Source: Megasphaera coli (GTDB lineage Bacteria; Bacillota; Negativicutes; Veillonellales; Megasphaeraceae). From it: a DNA stretch of 64,000 nt. The stretch covers positions 1,169,322 through 1,233,321 of the forward strand of contig NZ_FMIY01000002.1 of assembly GCF_900095855.1 (NCBI RefSeq), in the 5' to 3' direction. The notes beneath the pieces are model-generated. The model worked only from the letters and a program-made list of their open reading frames with translations, was not told the origin of the DNA and ran no database searches. A program made the translations under genes and the position numbers. Positions 44,920 through 53,940 of the stretch are shown here, piece by piece (within the stretch, counting starts at the first letter, position 1; each line of letters opens with the position of its first letter).

Positions 44920-46126
44920 AGAAAGCATCGCCATCGCTTTAACGGCTCTCTTTTCCAATAAACTTCGATCTATTTTGACAATGCTCGGTATTATTATCGG
45001 CGTCGGAGCCGTCATCGTCATGATTTCCATAGGCATGGGAGTTAAGAAAGAGGTCACCGATTCGATTGCCAGCCTCGGCAGCAATATGCTTATCGTTACT
45101 CCCGGTTCATCGAATTCCCGCGGCATCCGCACAGCTGCCGGTTCGGGTAAAAAGCTGAAATATGATGATGCGACAGCAATAAAAAAGAAGATCAAAAATA
45201 TCGACTATGTAGCTCCGACAGTCAACAACTCCTATCAAATAGTCAACGGCAACGAAAACTGGAATACCTCCGTATACGGAGTAACTCCGGAATACTTGAA
45301 TATCCGTTCCCTAAACGTTACAACAGGCTCTTTTATTACTCAATCCGACTTGGATTCACGCAACCGTGTAGCCGTCATCGGCTCAACAGTAGCCTCAAAT
45401 CTCTTTGACACGGAAAATCCTGTAGGTAAGAACATCCGTATCAATAATCAGCCTTATAAGGTCATCGGGGTCCTTGAAGCAAAGGGACAATCTTCCATGG
45501 GCTCCGACCAGGACGATGTCGTCCTCGTCCCCTTGACGACGGCACAGGAACGGCTCATGGGCATCACCTATCTCCGCTCTATCAACATTCAAGTTTCAAG
45601 TCCCGATAAAATTGATGAAGTACAAAGTCAGGTGGAGACCTTATTGCGCCAACGGCATCATATTACGGGCACAAAAGAGGATGATTTCACAGTTCGAAAT
45701 CTGACGAGCCTGATGGAAACAATGACCAGCACGACAGCCATGCTGACTCTTTTCCTCGGCAGCATAGCTGCTATTTCCCTCATTGTCGGCGGGATCGGTA
45801 TCATGAATATAATGATGGTTTCCGTCACGGAACGCACGCGGGAGATCGGCATTCGCAAGGCCTTAGGTGCAACGTATCGCACCATTATGATGCAGTTTCT
45901 CATCGAAGCGATCATTATCGGCGTCATCGGCGGTCTTTTAGGGATCCTTATCGGTATCGCCATCGTGGAACTCGTCAAGCAGACAGGCAGTTTTACACCT
46001 GTCATTACGGCTTCACCGATCATCGTCTCCTTCTCCTTTTCCGTCGGTATAGGTCTTTTTTTCGGGATCTATCCGGCACGAAAAGCGGCCAGACTCGACC
46101 CTATCGAAGCTTTGCGTTACGAATAA
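44909..46126 (+). CDS. MacB-type permease (FtsX-like)
   Basis: A permease of about 405 residues with four membrane segments: one near the N-terminus (LRSILTMLGIIIGVGAVIVM) and three in the C-terminal third (IAAISLIVGGIGIMNIM; MQFLIEAIIIGVIGG; IIVSFSFSVGIGLFFGIYPA). A large periplasmic MacB_PCD domain lies between them (about residues 50-280). RTREIGIRKALGA is the family coupling segment. I place the start at the ATG at 44909 inside the ATPase 3' end. The substrate could be a macrolide, peptide or siderophore. Confidence 0.92.
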   Translation: MLFRESIAIALTALFSNKLRSILTMLGIIIGVGAVIVMISIGMGVKKEVTDSIASLGSNMLIVTPGSSNSRGIRTAAGSGKKLKYDDATAIKKKIKNIDYVAPTVNNSYQIVNGNENWNTSVYGVTPEYLNIRSLNVTTGSFITQSDLDSRNRVAVIGSTVASNLFDTENPVGKNIRINNQPYKVIGVLEAKGQSSMGSDQDDVVLVPLTTAQERLMGITYLRSINIQVSSPDKIDEVQSQVETLLRQRHHITGTKEDDFTVRNLTSLMETMTSTTAMLTLFLGSIAAISLIVGGIGIMNIMMVSVTERTREIGIRKALGATYRTIMMQFLIEAIIIGVIGGLLGILIGIAIVELVKQTGSFTPVITASPIIVSFSFSVGIGLFFGIYPARKAARLDPIEALRYE

Positions 46127-46133
46127 ACAACTA

Positions 46134-46190
46134 TATACAAAAAAGACGAGATTCGACTGTCTGCAGCCGTGACTCGTCTTTTTTTGTATA
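46134..46190. terminator. Bidirectional terminator between convergent genes
   Basis: TATACAAAAAAGACGAG pairs with CTCGTCTTTTTTTGTATA, with a 22-base loop. Both strands gain a U tract. Confidence 0.85.
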
Positions 46191-46191
46191 A

Positions 46192-47106
46192 CTATCTTTC
46201 ATTATTTCTTCGCCAAACATGTACGCTGAAGGCAAGAAGAACTCCCAACGTAACGATACCGGCAATAGCCGTCGTCACGAGCGTTATTCCTATTGCCGCC
46301 GGGGTTTGGAAAAAAATCTTACTTACATCACGAGCCGCTACGGCGAAAATGACAAGCGGAAATGTAAAAGAGGCAAATGTCGGATAAAATTTTCCGTTTC
46401 TGCAGAGGCGGACAATACAGGCGAGACTCATTCCATAAAAGGCCAGTCCCGGTACGGCAAGAAGCAGAAAAAAAGGCATATCCGGCAATCCTGTCGTATG
46501 AAGAAAAGCACAAAGACAAAGAGATGACGGTGCCGCAAAAATCGCCAGTGTCGGTTGTTCCCTTTCTTTTAGCGGCAAGACACGAAGGCGCCGGATAATA
46601 AGAGCTCCGATAACGACATATGCGATCAAGCCCCATGACAGCAGCATCGTCATCAGTCCGAAAGAAACAAAACCCGGGGGAGCCGTTACAACAGCAACAA
46701 CAATACCTACATAGATGACAAACCATGAAGGCAGTACGTTTTCCAATCTGAATTTTCCGATAAATCGTTTTGTAAAGGATAAAATCAGACTGCCGTGCCA
46801 AATAAGTCCGCCATACCATAAAAGCAGGCCGGCAAAGTCCGACCAAGACACGGTATACGTCGACAGCGACATGACGGTCATCGACAAAACCGGCATGATC
46901 GGTGCCGACAAGGGATGTCCGGCATCCTCCTTATAGAGCCGGGGATACCGAAGATAGCGTAAGAGAACGATCGTCAAAAGCAGGCTTGCCGTGTACAGGC
47001 AAGCACAAGAAAAGCCCCGTCCGTACGGTTCAAGCAAACGGCTCATCGTTGCCAAAGCTAAGGCTATCCCGCCGCCTGCAACGGGGATGGATTCTAAAAG
47101 TCTCAT
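46192..47106 (-). CDS. TDT/SLAC1-family (TehA-like) transporter
   Basis: A 304-residue membrane protein with about ten membrane segments of the tellurite-resistance/dicarboxylate family. Typical parts are VAGGGIALALATMSRLLEPYG near the start, LPSWFVIYVGIVVAVVTAPP in the middle and FASFTFPLVIFA near residue 245. These channels conduct small anions or dicarboxylates. It follows a cysteine desulfurase gene by 22 bases on the same strand, so both may be read from the purB promoter. Confidence 0.85.
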   Translation of the reverse strand: MRLLESIPVAGGGIALALATMSRLLEPYGRGFSCACLYTASLLLTIVLLRYLRYPRLYKEDAGHPLSAPIMPVLSMTVMSLSTYTVSWSDFAGLLLWYGGLIWHGSLILSFTKRFIGKFRLENVLPSWFVIYVGIVVAVVTAPPGFVSFGLMTMLLSWGLIAYVVIGALIIRRLRVLPLKEREQPTLAIFAAPSSLCLCAFLHTTGLPDMPFFLLLAVPGLAFYGMSLACIVRLCRNGKFYPTFASFTFPLVIFAVAARDVSKIFFQTPAAIGITLVTTAIAGIVTLGVLLAFSVHVWRRNNER

Positions 47107-47128
47107 AATATTTCCCTGACCGCAGGCT

Positions 47129-48268
47129 TTACCGAGCCGCTATATCGCGCAGTGCCGCAAGCGCAGCCTTTATTTCCGCTTCCGTCGTAAAAAGGCTGAG
47201 GGAAAAACGGACGGCGCCGCGGGCCTCCGTTCGCAGCTCTTTGTGCATGAGCGGCGCGCAGTGAAATCCCGCCCGCGTGGCAATTCCGAAATCTTCCCAG
47301 AGCAGTTCGCTCACCAGGGCGGATTCGGCTTCGCCTATGTTAAGAGCAAAGACGTTAACGCGCGGACCTGAAAAATCGCCGTATACGTGAAGGTTGTCTA
47401 TTTGCTTCAGGCCGTCCACAAAAAGGGCGGACAGACGCTTCTGCACCTGCGTGACATCTTCGGCGCCTCTGTTCAGGAGATACTGCACGCCTGCACCGAG
47501 GCCGGCGATGCCGGCAATGTTGGCCGTACCGGCTTCAAAAACGCCAGGAACGGCATGAGGAAATCCCCTGTCAAAAGTGTGCACACCGTCACCGCCCGTA
47601 ATAAGCGGCTTTACTTGCACATCCGTGCGCACGACTGCACCGCCCGTCCCGCCAGGACCGTAGAGCGACTTATGTCCCGTAAAGCAGGCAGCCGTAATCA
47701 CATTATCGGACAGATCTACGGGATAAGCGCCGGCAGTCTGCGAAACATCGACAATCAGCATGAGTCCGTGTGCCTTACAGAAAGCTTTTATACGGTTTAA
47801 ATCAAGAACATTACCGGTCAAATTGGAAGCATGATTGCAAACGACGGCCTTCGTTTCCGGCCGGAGCAAGGCTTCAAACTCATCGTAGTGGAGAATGCCC
47901 GTCTCCGCGTCGGAATGAACAAAGTCGACGGACAGGCCGTCATCTTCCAGTTGATATAAAGGTCGTAAGACCGCATTGTGCTCCCATGTCGTGGAGATGA
48001 CATGGTCCCTTGCAGACAGCAACCCCTTTAAGACCTCATTTAAGGCGACTGTCGAATTATACGTAAAAGCGACATCGTAGGCGTTACCGGCATGAAACAA
48101 CTCTTTTATAGATTCTTTCGCCTGCAGGACCGTGCGATAAGCGCGCAAGGCATAGCCGTGAGCACCCCGTGAAGGATTGCCCATTTGTCCGCTTGTCAGC
48201 GCTTCATATACGGCTTTGGCAACTACTTCCGGTTTATGGGCTGTCGTAGCTGCATTATCAAAATACAT
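47129..48268 (-). CDS. Class V aminotransferase, cysteine desulfurase family
   Basis: A PLP enzyme of about 379 residues. YFDNAATT opens it, the PLP lysine is in CFTGHKSLYGPGG and the sulfur-carrying cysteine is in GFHCAPLMHKEL. It belongs to the same subfamily as the gene at 52749, and both have the RxGxHCAP motif. The family releases sulfur, or selenium, from cysteine or selenocysteine. The ATG at 48268 follows GGGGAGAAG; an in-frame ATG at 48316 reaches into purB. It lies 28 bases after purB, which suggests co-transcription. Confidence 0.88.
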   Translation of the reverse strand: MYFDNAATTAHKPEVVAKAVYEALTSGQMGNPSRGAHGYALRAYRTVLQAKESIKELFHAGNAYDVAFTYNSTVALNEVLKGLLSARDHVISTTWEHNAVLRPLYQLEDDGLSVDFVHSDAETGILHYDEFEALLRPETKAVVCNHASNLTGNVLDLNRIKAFCKAHGLMLIVDVSQTAGAYPVDLSDNVITAACFTGHKSLYGPGGTGGAVVRTDVQVKPLITGGDGVHTFDRGFPHAVPGVFEAGTANIAGIAGLGAGVQYLLNRGAEDVTQVQKRLSALFVDGLKQIDNLHVYGDFSGPRVNVFALNIGEAESALVSELLWEDFGIATRAGFHCAPLMHKELRTEARGAVRFSLSLFTTEAEIKAALAALRDIAAR

Positions 48269-48296
48269 GCGTACTTCTCCCCTTTCTGCCACTTCC

Positions 48297-49589
48297 TTAC
48301 AATCCGAAGCGGGCAAAGATTGTATCTACATGGCGCAACATTTTATTAACATCAAAGCACGCTTCAATGTCTTCATTCGTCATAACTGTTGCAATATCTT
48401 CATCTTTCTTCAGATTTTCCAGGAAATCTTCTCCTTCAAGCCACCGTTTCATGGCATTTCGCTGTACCCAGCGGTAAGCCTGTTCACGAACGGCGCCCTT
48501 TTCGACGAGCCTATTCAATAAGATGGGGCTGAAGATTAAGCCGCCTGTAAGCTCAAGGTCCTGCATCATTTTTTCGGGATACACGATAAGGCGATCGACG
48601 ACACGCGTAAAGGTCGTAAGCATATAATCGAGGGCAATCGTGCTGTCCGGCAAAATGATGCGCTCTACGGAAGAGTGGGAAATATCCCGTTCGTGCCAAA
48701 GTGCCACATCTTCCAATGCCGCCTGGGCATTGCCGCGAATGACGCGGGCCAGACCGCACATGCGTTCACACGTAACGGGATTTCGCTTATGAGGCATAAT
48801 AGACGAGCCCTTCTGTTTCGGGCTGAAATATTCTTCCGCTTCGCGCACTTCCGTCCGCTGCAAGTGTCTGATTTCCGTGGCAAATTTATCAATAGACGCG
48901 GCAATAACGGCCAAGGTCGTCATAAATTCGGCATGGCGATCACGCTGCAGTGTCTGCGTAGAAACGGGTGCCGGCAAAATACCGAGCTTTTCGCAGACAT
49001 ACCGTTCAATAAAAGGATCCACATCGGCGTACGTGCCGACAGCACCGGATATTTTCCCGACCGATATGACCTCTTTTGCCCGTCGCATGCGTTCAATATT
49101 GCGCTCCGTTTCGGCAAGCCACATGCACAGCTTCAGGCCGAAGGTCGTCGCCTCCGCATGAATGCCGTGAGTTCGACCGATGATCGGCGTGTACTTGAAC
49201 TCGACGGCGCGACGACGCAAAACCAGGCGAAATGCTTCCAAGTCCTTCAGCAGAATCTCCGACGCCTCTTTTAACATATATCCCAATGCCGTATCCTTCA
49301 CGTCTGTCGACGTGAGACCCAGGTGAACGTATTTCCCCGCTTCACCGATATTTTCGGAAAGGTTGGAAACAAAGGCGGCAATGTCATGGTGCGTTTCCGC
49401 TTCAATCGCATGAATGCGCTCTACGGAAAAGGACGCTTTTTCACGGATTTTCTCAGCCGCTTCCTTCGGAATATTTCCCAATTCCGCCTGTGCTTCACTG
49501 GCCAGGATTTCCACCTGCATCAGCGTATGCCATTCATTCTGTTCGCTCCAAATATGACCCATTTCTTCATTGGTATATCGTTCAATCAC
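48297..49589 (-). CDS. purB: Adenylosuccinate lyase
   Basis: A 430-residue fumarase-superfamily enzyme that acts twice in purine synthesis (SAICAR to AICAR, adenylosuccinate to AMP). The signature GSSIMPHKRNPVTCE is exact, and the catalytic histidine region GRTHGIHAEATTFG is present. The start codon is GTG, with AAGGAG eight bases upstream. A leader of more than 300 bases separates it from its likely promoter. The downstream desulfurase and TehA-like genes probably share the transcript. Confidence 0.95.
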   Translation of the reverse strand: MIERYTNEEMGHIWSEQNEWHTLMQVEILASEAQAELGNIPKEAAEKIREKASFSVERIHAIEAETHHDIAAFVSNLSENIGEAGKYVHLGLTSTDVKDTALGYMLKEASEILLKDLEAFRLVLRRRAVEFKYTPIIGRTHGIHAEATTFGLKLCMWLAETERNIERMRRAKEVISVGKISGAVGTYADVDPFIERYVCEKLGILPAPVSTQTLQRDRHAEFMTTLAVIAASIDKFATEIRHLQRTEVREAEEYFSPKQKGSSIMPHKRNPVTCERMCGLARVIRGNAQAALEDVALWHERDISHSSVERIILPDSTIALDYMLTTFTRVVDRLIVYPEKMMQDLELTGGLIFSPILLNRLVEKGAVREQAYRWVQRNAMKRWLEGEDFLENLKKDEDIATVMTNEDIEACFDVNKMLRHVDTIFARFGL

Positions 49590-49976
49590 GCTGATCTCTC
49601 CTTTTCACGAAGTGATAATAAATAAAATACACACGACTACTTGCAAAGCAGCCGTGTATGTACTCACTTAAAACATAGTGTTGTCATCTTCCGCCTGTTC
49701 CGGGATATCCTGCAAAACCTCCCGGCGTCAGCCGGTATCGGCCAATTTCTTCCTTTTCAATCAAATACCTTGCTCTTGAGCTGCAATTTATTCATCGTCT
49801 GCGGCAATTCACTCTTCACCGCCGTCAAAATTACCGTGCATCTGAATAAAAACTGCCGAACACGGCGGCTATTGTTTTTTATATAAAATTCTCCCTCCCC
49901 ACTCCTTGTACTCGTTGTTTTTTATTATCCTATATTTCCATATAATAGGCAATACAAAACACACGGCTGCAAACAC
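49590..49976 (-). promoter_or_regulatory. purB promoter and long leader
   Basis: On the minus strand TTGCCT and GATAAT, 17 bases apart (about 49923-49951), form a plausible promoter and leave a leader of about 320 nucleotides. Near its 3' end, ACACGGCT/AGTCGTGT (about 49631-49659) is a hairpin followed by TATTTTATTT, like a weak terminator. I recognise no riboswitch, and no open frame with a proper start is present. Confidence 0.4.
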
Positions 49977-50012
49977 AAAAGGGCATACATCCGCAATGTG
50001 ACGTATGCCCTT
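49977..50012 (-). terminator. Terminator of the selenium operon
   Basis: AAGGGCATAC/GTATGCCCTT stem followed on the minus strand by TTGTG, just after the selD stop. Confidence 0.8.
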
Positions 50013-50025
50013 GCCGCCGATATGA

Positions 50026-51060
50026 CTACTCGACTACGATAGCCGTATCTTCTTTTACCGTTACGTACCCGATTATTTGGCCGCACGGCAAATTGTCTTT
50101 CAATTCTTTTTCCAAGGCAACCGCATCTTTTTCACTGACTGCGATCATGAGTCCGCCGGAAGTCTGCGGGTCATAAAGAATATCCATAACCGCTTCACTT
50201 ATATCTCCGGCAATCTTTACGTGACCCTTCGTGTAATCGCGATTGCGATACGCGCCGGCCGGAATAAAGCCTTCCTCCGCCATACCGACGGCTTCCGGAT
50301 GGTAAGGCATGTTCTTCACGTCCAAGTGAAGTGTCATGCCGCTTCCCGATGCCATTTCATAGGCATGTCCCATGAGGCCGAAGCCCGTAATATCCGTACA
50401 ACTGTGAACGTCATACTTAATCATAATGTCGCGCCCGTATTTATTGAGCTCCGCCATTTCCTTGAAAAGTTGCCGTTCCAATGCCGGTTCTACGAGGCCA
50501 ACCTTTGCAGCCGTCGTCAAAATGCCGACGCCAAGCGGTTTGGTCAGGAGCAGAACGTCACCTTCGCGAGCCGACGAATTGCTGAGCAATCGGTCGGGAT
50601 GCATGAACCCCGTTACGGAAAGACCGTATTTCGGTTCTTTGTCTTCAATTGTATGCCCGCCCGTAATGAGTACGCCCGCTTCATAGGCCTTGCTGTAGCC
50701 GCCTTGAAGAATTTCCCGAACTGCGTCCTGCCCCATGGCGGAATTGATACACATGACATTCATGGCCAGTTTCGGATCCGCACCCATGGCGAATATATCG
50801 CTCAACGAGTTTGCTGCCGCAATTTGACCGAACATATACGGATCGTCCACAATAGGCGGAAAAAAGTCTACGGACTGAACAATTGCCAAGTCGTCGCGAA
50901 CTACATACACGGACGCATCATCACTCTTATCGTAGCCGACAATCAAACGGTCATCGTGATGGCGGGGAATCCCGTCCAACATTTGTGCCAGCACGCCGGC
51001 ACCGACCTTAGCGCCTCAGCCGGAGCAGGAAGCCATTGACGTTAATTTAATGTCGCTCAT
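50026..51060 (-). CDS. selD: Selenophosphate synthetase, itself a selenoprotein
   Basis: A 344-residue enzyme that makes selenophosphate from selenide and ATP. The catalytic segment reads MASCSG-U-GAKVGAG: the TGA at 51016-51018 stands where SelD has Cys or Sec, and K18 follows in the usual place. Without recoding the frame would begin only at 50994 and lack the active site. The ATG at 51060 is 14 bases after the DUF3343 stop. Later motifs such as DIFAMGADPKLAMNV and TDITGFGLMGHAYEM are normal. It is the last gene of yedE-yedF-DUF3343-selD. The organism must also have selA, selB and selC, none of which is in the window. Confidence 0.95.
50985..51018 (-). promoter_or_regulatory. UGA codon with candidate bacterial SECIS in selD
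   Basis: Just after the UGA, GTGCC/GGCAC can form a hairpin with the 8-base loop GGCGTGCT, beginning about 14 bases downstream. This fits the place of bacterial SECIS elements read by SelB. The fold was judged by eye. Confidence 0.65.
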
Positions 51061-51074
51061 TGTAATCACACCCT

Positions 51075-51317
51075 TTATGTCGAACTGTAAATCTGCTCAT
51101 AGCCGTTTTCCGTATGCCGGACAATTTGTTCGACTTCGCCACTTTCGTCACCGGAGTACGTGTAATCGTCAGGCGCCTGAAAACGGATGCCTGTGCCGCA
51201 AGACGAGCTCAGGTCCCGCGGCACGGGCATTAACTGAATGTCCGTTACCGACGGATGCGCTTCATTCTTAAAACGAATGGCCCCGAAATGGGAGTAAAAA
51301 GTAGCGATATATTGCAT
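51075..51317 (-). CDS. DUF3343 protein, putative Se/S carrier
   Basis: An 80-residue DUF3343 protein. The family shows a conserved Cys near the middle, here SSSCGTGIRF, and is repeatedly found with selD, yedF and NifS-like genes. It may carry selenium or sulfur as a persulfide-like adduct. It lies between yedF (20-base gap) and selD (14-base gap) in one transcript. The function rests on genomic association only. Confidence 0.8.
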   Translation of the reverse strand: MQYIATFYSHFGAIRFKNEAHPSVTDIQLMPVPRDLSSSCGTGIRFQAPDDYTYSGDESGEVEQIVRHTENGYEQIYSST

Positions 51318-51337
51318 GATTACACCTGTTTTCTCAC

Positions 51338-51541
51338 TTATTTTCTAGTAAACACCAACTTGAAATCTTCGCCTTCAGGCGCCGATTTTACTGTATACCC
51401 GTGGTTAGATACGTAGCGCGTAACATTTTCCATAGCCGTGTGTGTATCCACCATCATCTCATATTCCTGTTCCTGTGACTCCAAAGCCTTTTTCGCCATA
51501 ATAACAGGTTCGGGGCAAGAGTATCCGCGTGCATCTATCAT
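51338..51541 (-). CDS. yedF: TusA/YedF-family sulfur or selenium carrier
   Basis: A 67-residue TusA-fold protein. It has the single-cysteine motif DARGYSCPEPVIMAKKAL at its N-terminus. In TusA that cysteine carries persulfide sulfur; YedF members next to selD are predicted to carry selenium. This copy is a single TusA domain, without the extra C-terminal domain of longer YedF proteins; the next gene, DUF3343, may take that place. Confidence 0.85.
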   Translation of the reverse strand: MIDARGYSCPEPVIMAKKALESQEQEYEMMVDTHTAMENVTRYVSNHGYTVKSAPEGEDFKLVFTRK

Positions 51542-51555
51542 CGTGATCCCTCCTT

Positions 51556-52617
51556 CTATGCGCTCTGCTTACGTGTATTGACAACAGCAATAATAAAAGC
51601 AACGACAAAGCCGATGATAACGGCGACCTGACCGTTAAACGTCGGACCGGCGCCGGAAGCCGCCAAATTGAAATTATGAGCGAACGCCGCACCGACAATA
51701 AGTCCGAGAACGGTGACTGCCGAGTCGGAGTTTCCTTCACCGGTCAAAATAAGCTGACGCATCGGGCAACCGCCGAGAAGGATGCTGCAAAAACCTGCAA
51801 GAGCCATGCCGAGCAAATTCCACAAGCCGTCCGTATGGGCGATCGGTTGATTGGCAAAACCCGGATGGAAGTTACCGAAAGAAATATTTACAAGAAAAGC
51901 TGCAACCAATACAGCTACAAAGCCCAGTATCAATTTTGTTTCGTGGAATAAGATTATATCACGAATACCGCCTACCATGCAAAGACGGGTATATTGCGCC
52001 AAGCCGCCTACAACAAGGCCTGCAATCAAAGATACCGCCCAAGCCGCATGCATGGCACCGGGACCCTTTTCACTGAAGAAAATGAAAGCCGGGGCCGTAA
52101 CGACAAAAATCAGCAATACTACCTGTAATACGGGCATAACGGCCGTATCGAGTTTCGTCAATTTATACGTGCGCTTCAGAGAATAGCCGTTCTTTAAGAA
52201 AACCGTCCCGATACCGATACCGATAACAAAGCCGACAAATCCCAAGATTGCATTCCAGTCACCGCCGGCAAGGCGAAGAATCAAGCGGAAAGGGCAACCG
52301 AGAAACATCAGGCACCCGATCATGACCAGGACTCCCAAAATAAAACGAGTCATCGGTGAAGAGCCGCCTTTAGACACATGTTCACCGCGAATAACCGACA
52401 AAATAAATGCACCTAAAATAAGACCGATAATTTCGGGACGAATATATTGTACCGGTGCGGCACGGTGCAGCCCCAAACCGCCTACAGTATCCCGAATGAA
52501 GCAGGCAATACAAAAGCCCATGTTGGCGGGGTTGCCCGCAAGGACCAAAAAGCCCGCAATGGCGCCGATAATCAAACCGGCAATAATAATAGCGCGTTTC
52601 TCATGTGTAATTCCCAA
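51556..52617 (-). CDS. yedE: YedE-family membrane protein (selenium/sulfur transporter)
   Basis: A 353-residue membrane protein with about ten segments. It has two homologous halves with glycine- and cysteine-bearing motifs, NPANMGFCIACFIRD and the later TRLCMVGGIRD and LLGGCPMRQLI. YeeE/YedE proteins move thiosulfate-like or selenium compounds; members beside yedF and selD are predicted selenium transporters. I place the start at a TTG (52617) because AGGAGG lies seven bases upstream; the open frame continues to 52815 without a site. It leads the selenium operon. Confidence 0.87.
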   Translation of the reverse strand: MGITHEKRAIIIAGLIIGAIAGFLVLAGNPANMGFCIACFIRDTVGGLGLHRAAPVQYIRPEIIGLILGAFILSVIRGEHVSKGGSSPMTRFILGVLVMIGCLMFLGCPFRLILRLAGGDWNAILGFVGFVIGIGIGTVFLKNGYSLKRTYKLTKLDTAVMPVLQVVLLIFVVTAPAFIFFSEKGPGAMHAAWAVSLIAGLVVGGLAQYTRLCMVGGIRDIILFHETKLILGFVAVLVAAFLVNISFGNFHPGFANQPIAHTDGLWNLLGMALAGFCSILLGGCPMRQLILTGEGNSDSAVTVLGLIVGAAFAHNFNLAASGAGPTFNGQVAVIIGFVVAFIIAVVNTRKQSA

Positions 52618-52681
52618 GATAAATCCTCCTCTCGAAATCGCGGTCAGGTACCGTTCACACCATACCGTCATATAAAAATAT

Positions 52682-52710
52682 TTGAAAATCTCCGGCCTGT
52701 ACACTATACT
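52682..52710 (+). promoter_or_regulatory. Promoter of the NifS-like gene
   Basis: TTGAAA and TATACT are separated by 17 bases; the gene starts 39 bases further on, behind AGGAGAGAG. Confidence 0.65.
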
Positions 52711-52748
52711 GAACGGGTAAAGAGAAATCAACAAACAGGAGAGAGAAA

Positions 52749-53897
52749 ATGGAAAAACTTTATTTAGACAACGCGGCAACGACATTCCCAAAACCGGCAG
52801 TCGTTCCCGACGCAATGAGCGATTTCATCAAAAACCACGGGGTAAACATCAACCGCGGCTCGTACGCGCCTGCATATGACATGGAAGAACTCGTCTTCAA
52901 CACGCGCCGCCGCCTTGCCGACCTTTTCGGCGGGAAGGATGTGAAAAACGTAATTTTCACGCAAAATGTCACCATGAGCCTGAACATGGTTATCAAAGGA
53001 CTTTTCGGCAAGACGGACCACCTCCTCGTCTCCGCTATGGAGCACAATGCGGTTATGCGGCCTATTGTGCAGCTCAGTCATGACGGGCTGACCTTCGACA
53101 GGATTCCCTGTGCAGTCGACGGTACTCTTATTTCATCAGAAATGGAGCGGCTTGTCCGTCCTGAAACAAAAGCAATTATCATGACCCATGCGTCCAACGT
53201 CTGCGGTACGGTCATGCCGCTTGCTGAGGTCGGCGCTTTTTGTAAAAAGCACAACCTGCTCTTCATTGTCGACAGCGCCCAAACGGCCGGCACCTTGCCC
53301 ATCGACATGAAGACGATGCACATTGACGTCCTGTGCTTTACGGGCCACAAGGGACTTCTCGGTCCCCAGGGCATCGGCGGCTTCGTTCTCAGCGATGAAG
53401 TGGCCAAAGCCATGACGCCGCTCATTGCCGGCGGTACGGGCAGCCTTTCCCATTCGGAAGAAATGCCCGACTTTTTGCCGGATAAATTCGAATCGGGAAC
53501 AATGAATCTCCCCGGTATCGTCGGTCTCCACGCAGCCCTGAAGTTTCTTGACGAAACGGGCATGACCGCAATCCATCAGAAAGAAATGGCTCTTACGGAA
53601 CAATTTCTCGCCGGCATTGCTGCAGTCAAGCATATTCACCTCGCCGGAAAGCAAAGCCTTGCCGATCGCACAGCCGTCATTTCCATCGCCTCAACAACGA
53701 TGGACAACGCGAAACTCGCCGTTCGTTTGGAATCGGAATACGGCATCCTCACCCGTGTCGGGCTGCACTGCGCGCCGTCGGCACATAAAACGCTGCAAAC
53801 CTTCCCGAGCGGCACGGTGCGCTTTTCTTTCGGTTATTTTAACACGGAAAGTGAAATCGATACGGCCGTAAAAGCACTTCATGCCATTTGTGACTAA
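52749..53897 (+). CDS. NifS-like cysteine desulfurase / selenocysteine lyase
   Basis: A 382-residue class V PLP enzyme. [13 protein letters not shown] opens it, the PLP lysine is in [13 protein letters not shown] and the active cysteine in [13 protein letters not shown]. It diverges from the yedE-yedF-DUF3343-selD operon, so it is a strong candidate to release selenium for SelD. A general cysteine desulfurase role is possible too. It has a consensus promoter and its own terminator. The related gene at 47129 lies in a different context. Confidence 0.9.
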   Translation: MEKLYLDNAATTFPKPAVVPDAMSDFIKNHGVNINRGSYAPAYDMEELVFNTRRRLADLFGGKDVKNVIFTQNVTMSLNMVIKGLFGKTDHLLVSAMEHNAVMRPIVQLSHDGLTFDRIPCAVDGTLISSEMERLVRPETKAIIMTHASNVCGTVMPLAEVGAFCKKHNLLFIVDSAQTAGTLPIDMKTMHIDVLCFTGHKGLLGPQGIGGFVLSDEVAKAMTPLIAGGTGSLSHSEEMPDFLPDKFESGTMNLPGIVGLHAALKFLDETGMTAIHQKEMALTEQFLAGIAAVKHIHLAGKQSLADRTAVISIASTTMDNAKLAVRLESEYGILTRVGLHCAPSAHKTLQTFPSGTVRFSFGYFNTESEIDTAVKALHAICD

Positions 53898-53910
53898 CAG
53901 TCATATAAAA

Positions 53911-53940
53911 GGCCTGTTCCTATGGAATAGGTCTTTTTTT
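53911..53940 (+). terminator. Terminator of the NifS-like gene
   Basis: GGCCTGTTCC/GGAATAGGTC stem (two G-U) followed by seven T; it reaches the stop codon of the convergent radical SAM gene. Confidence 0.85.

Noticed and set aside
49641-49886. 81-codon open frame on the plus strand downstream of the purB leader
   Set aside because: It has no ribosome site, poor amino acid composition and lies across the selD-purB intergenic region.
50077-51039. 320-codon open frame on the plus strand
   Set aside because: It is antisense to selD and has no domain signature.
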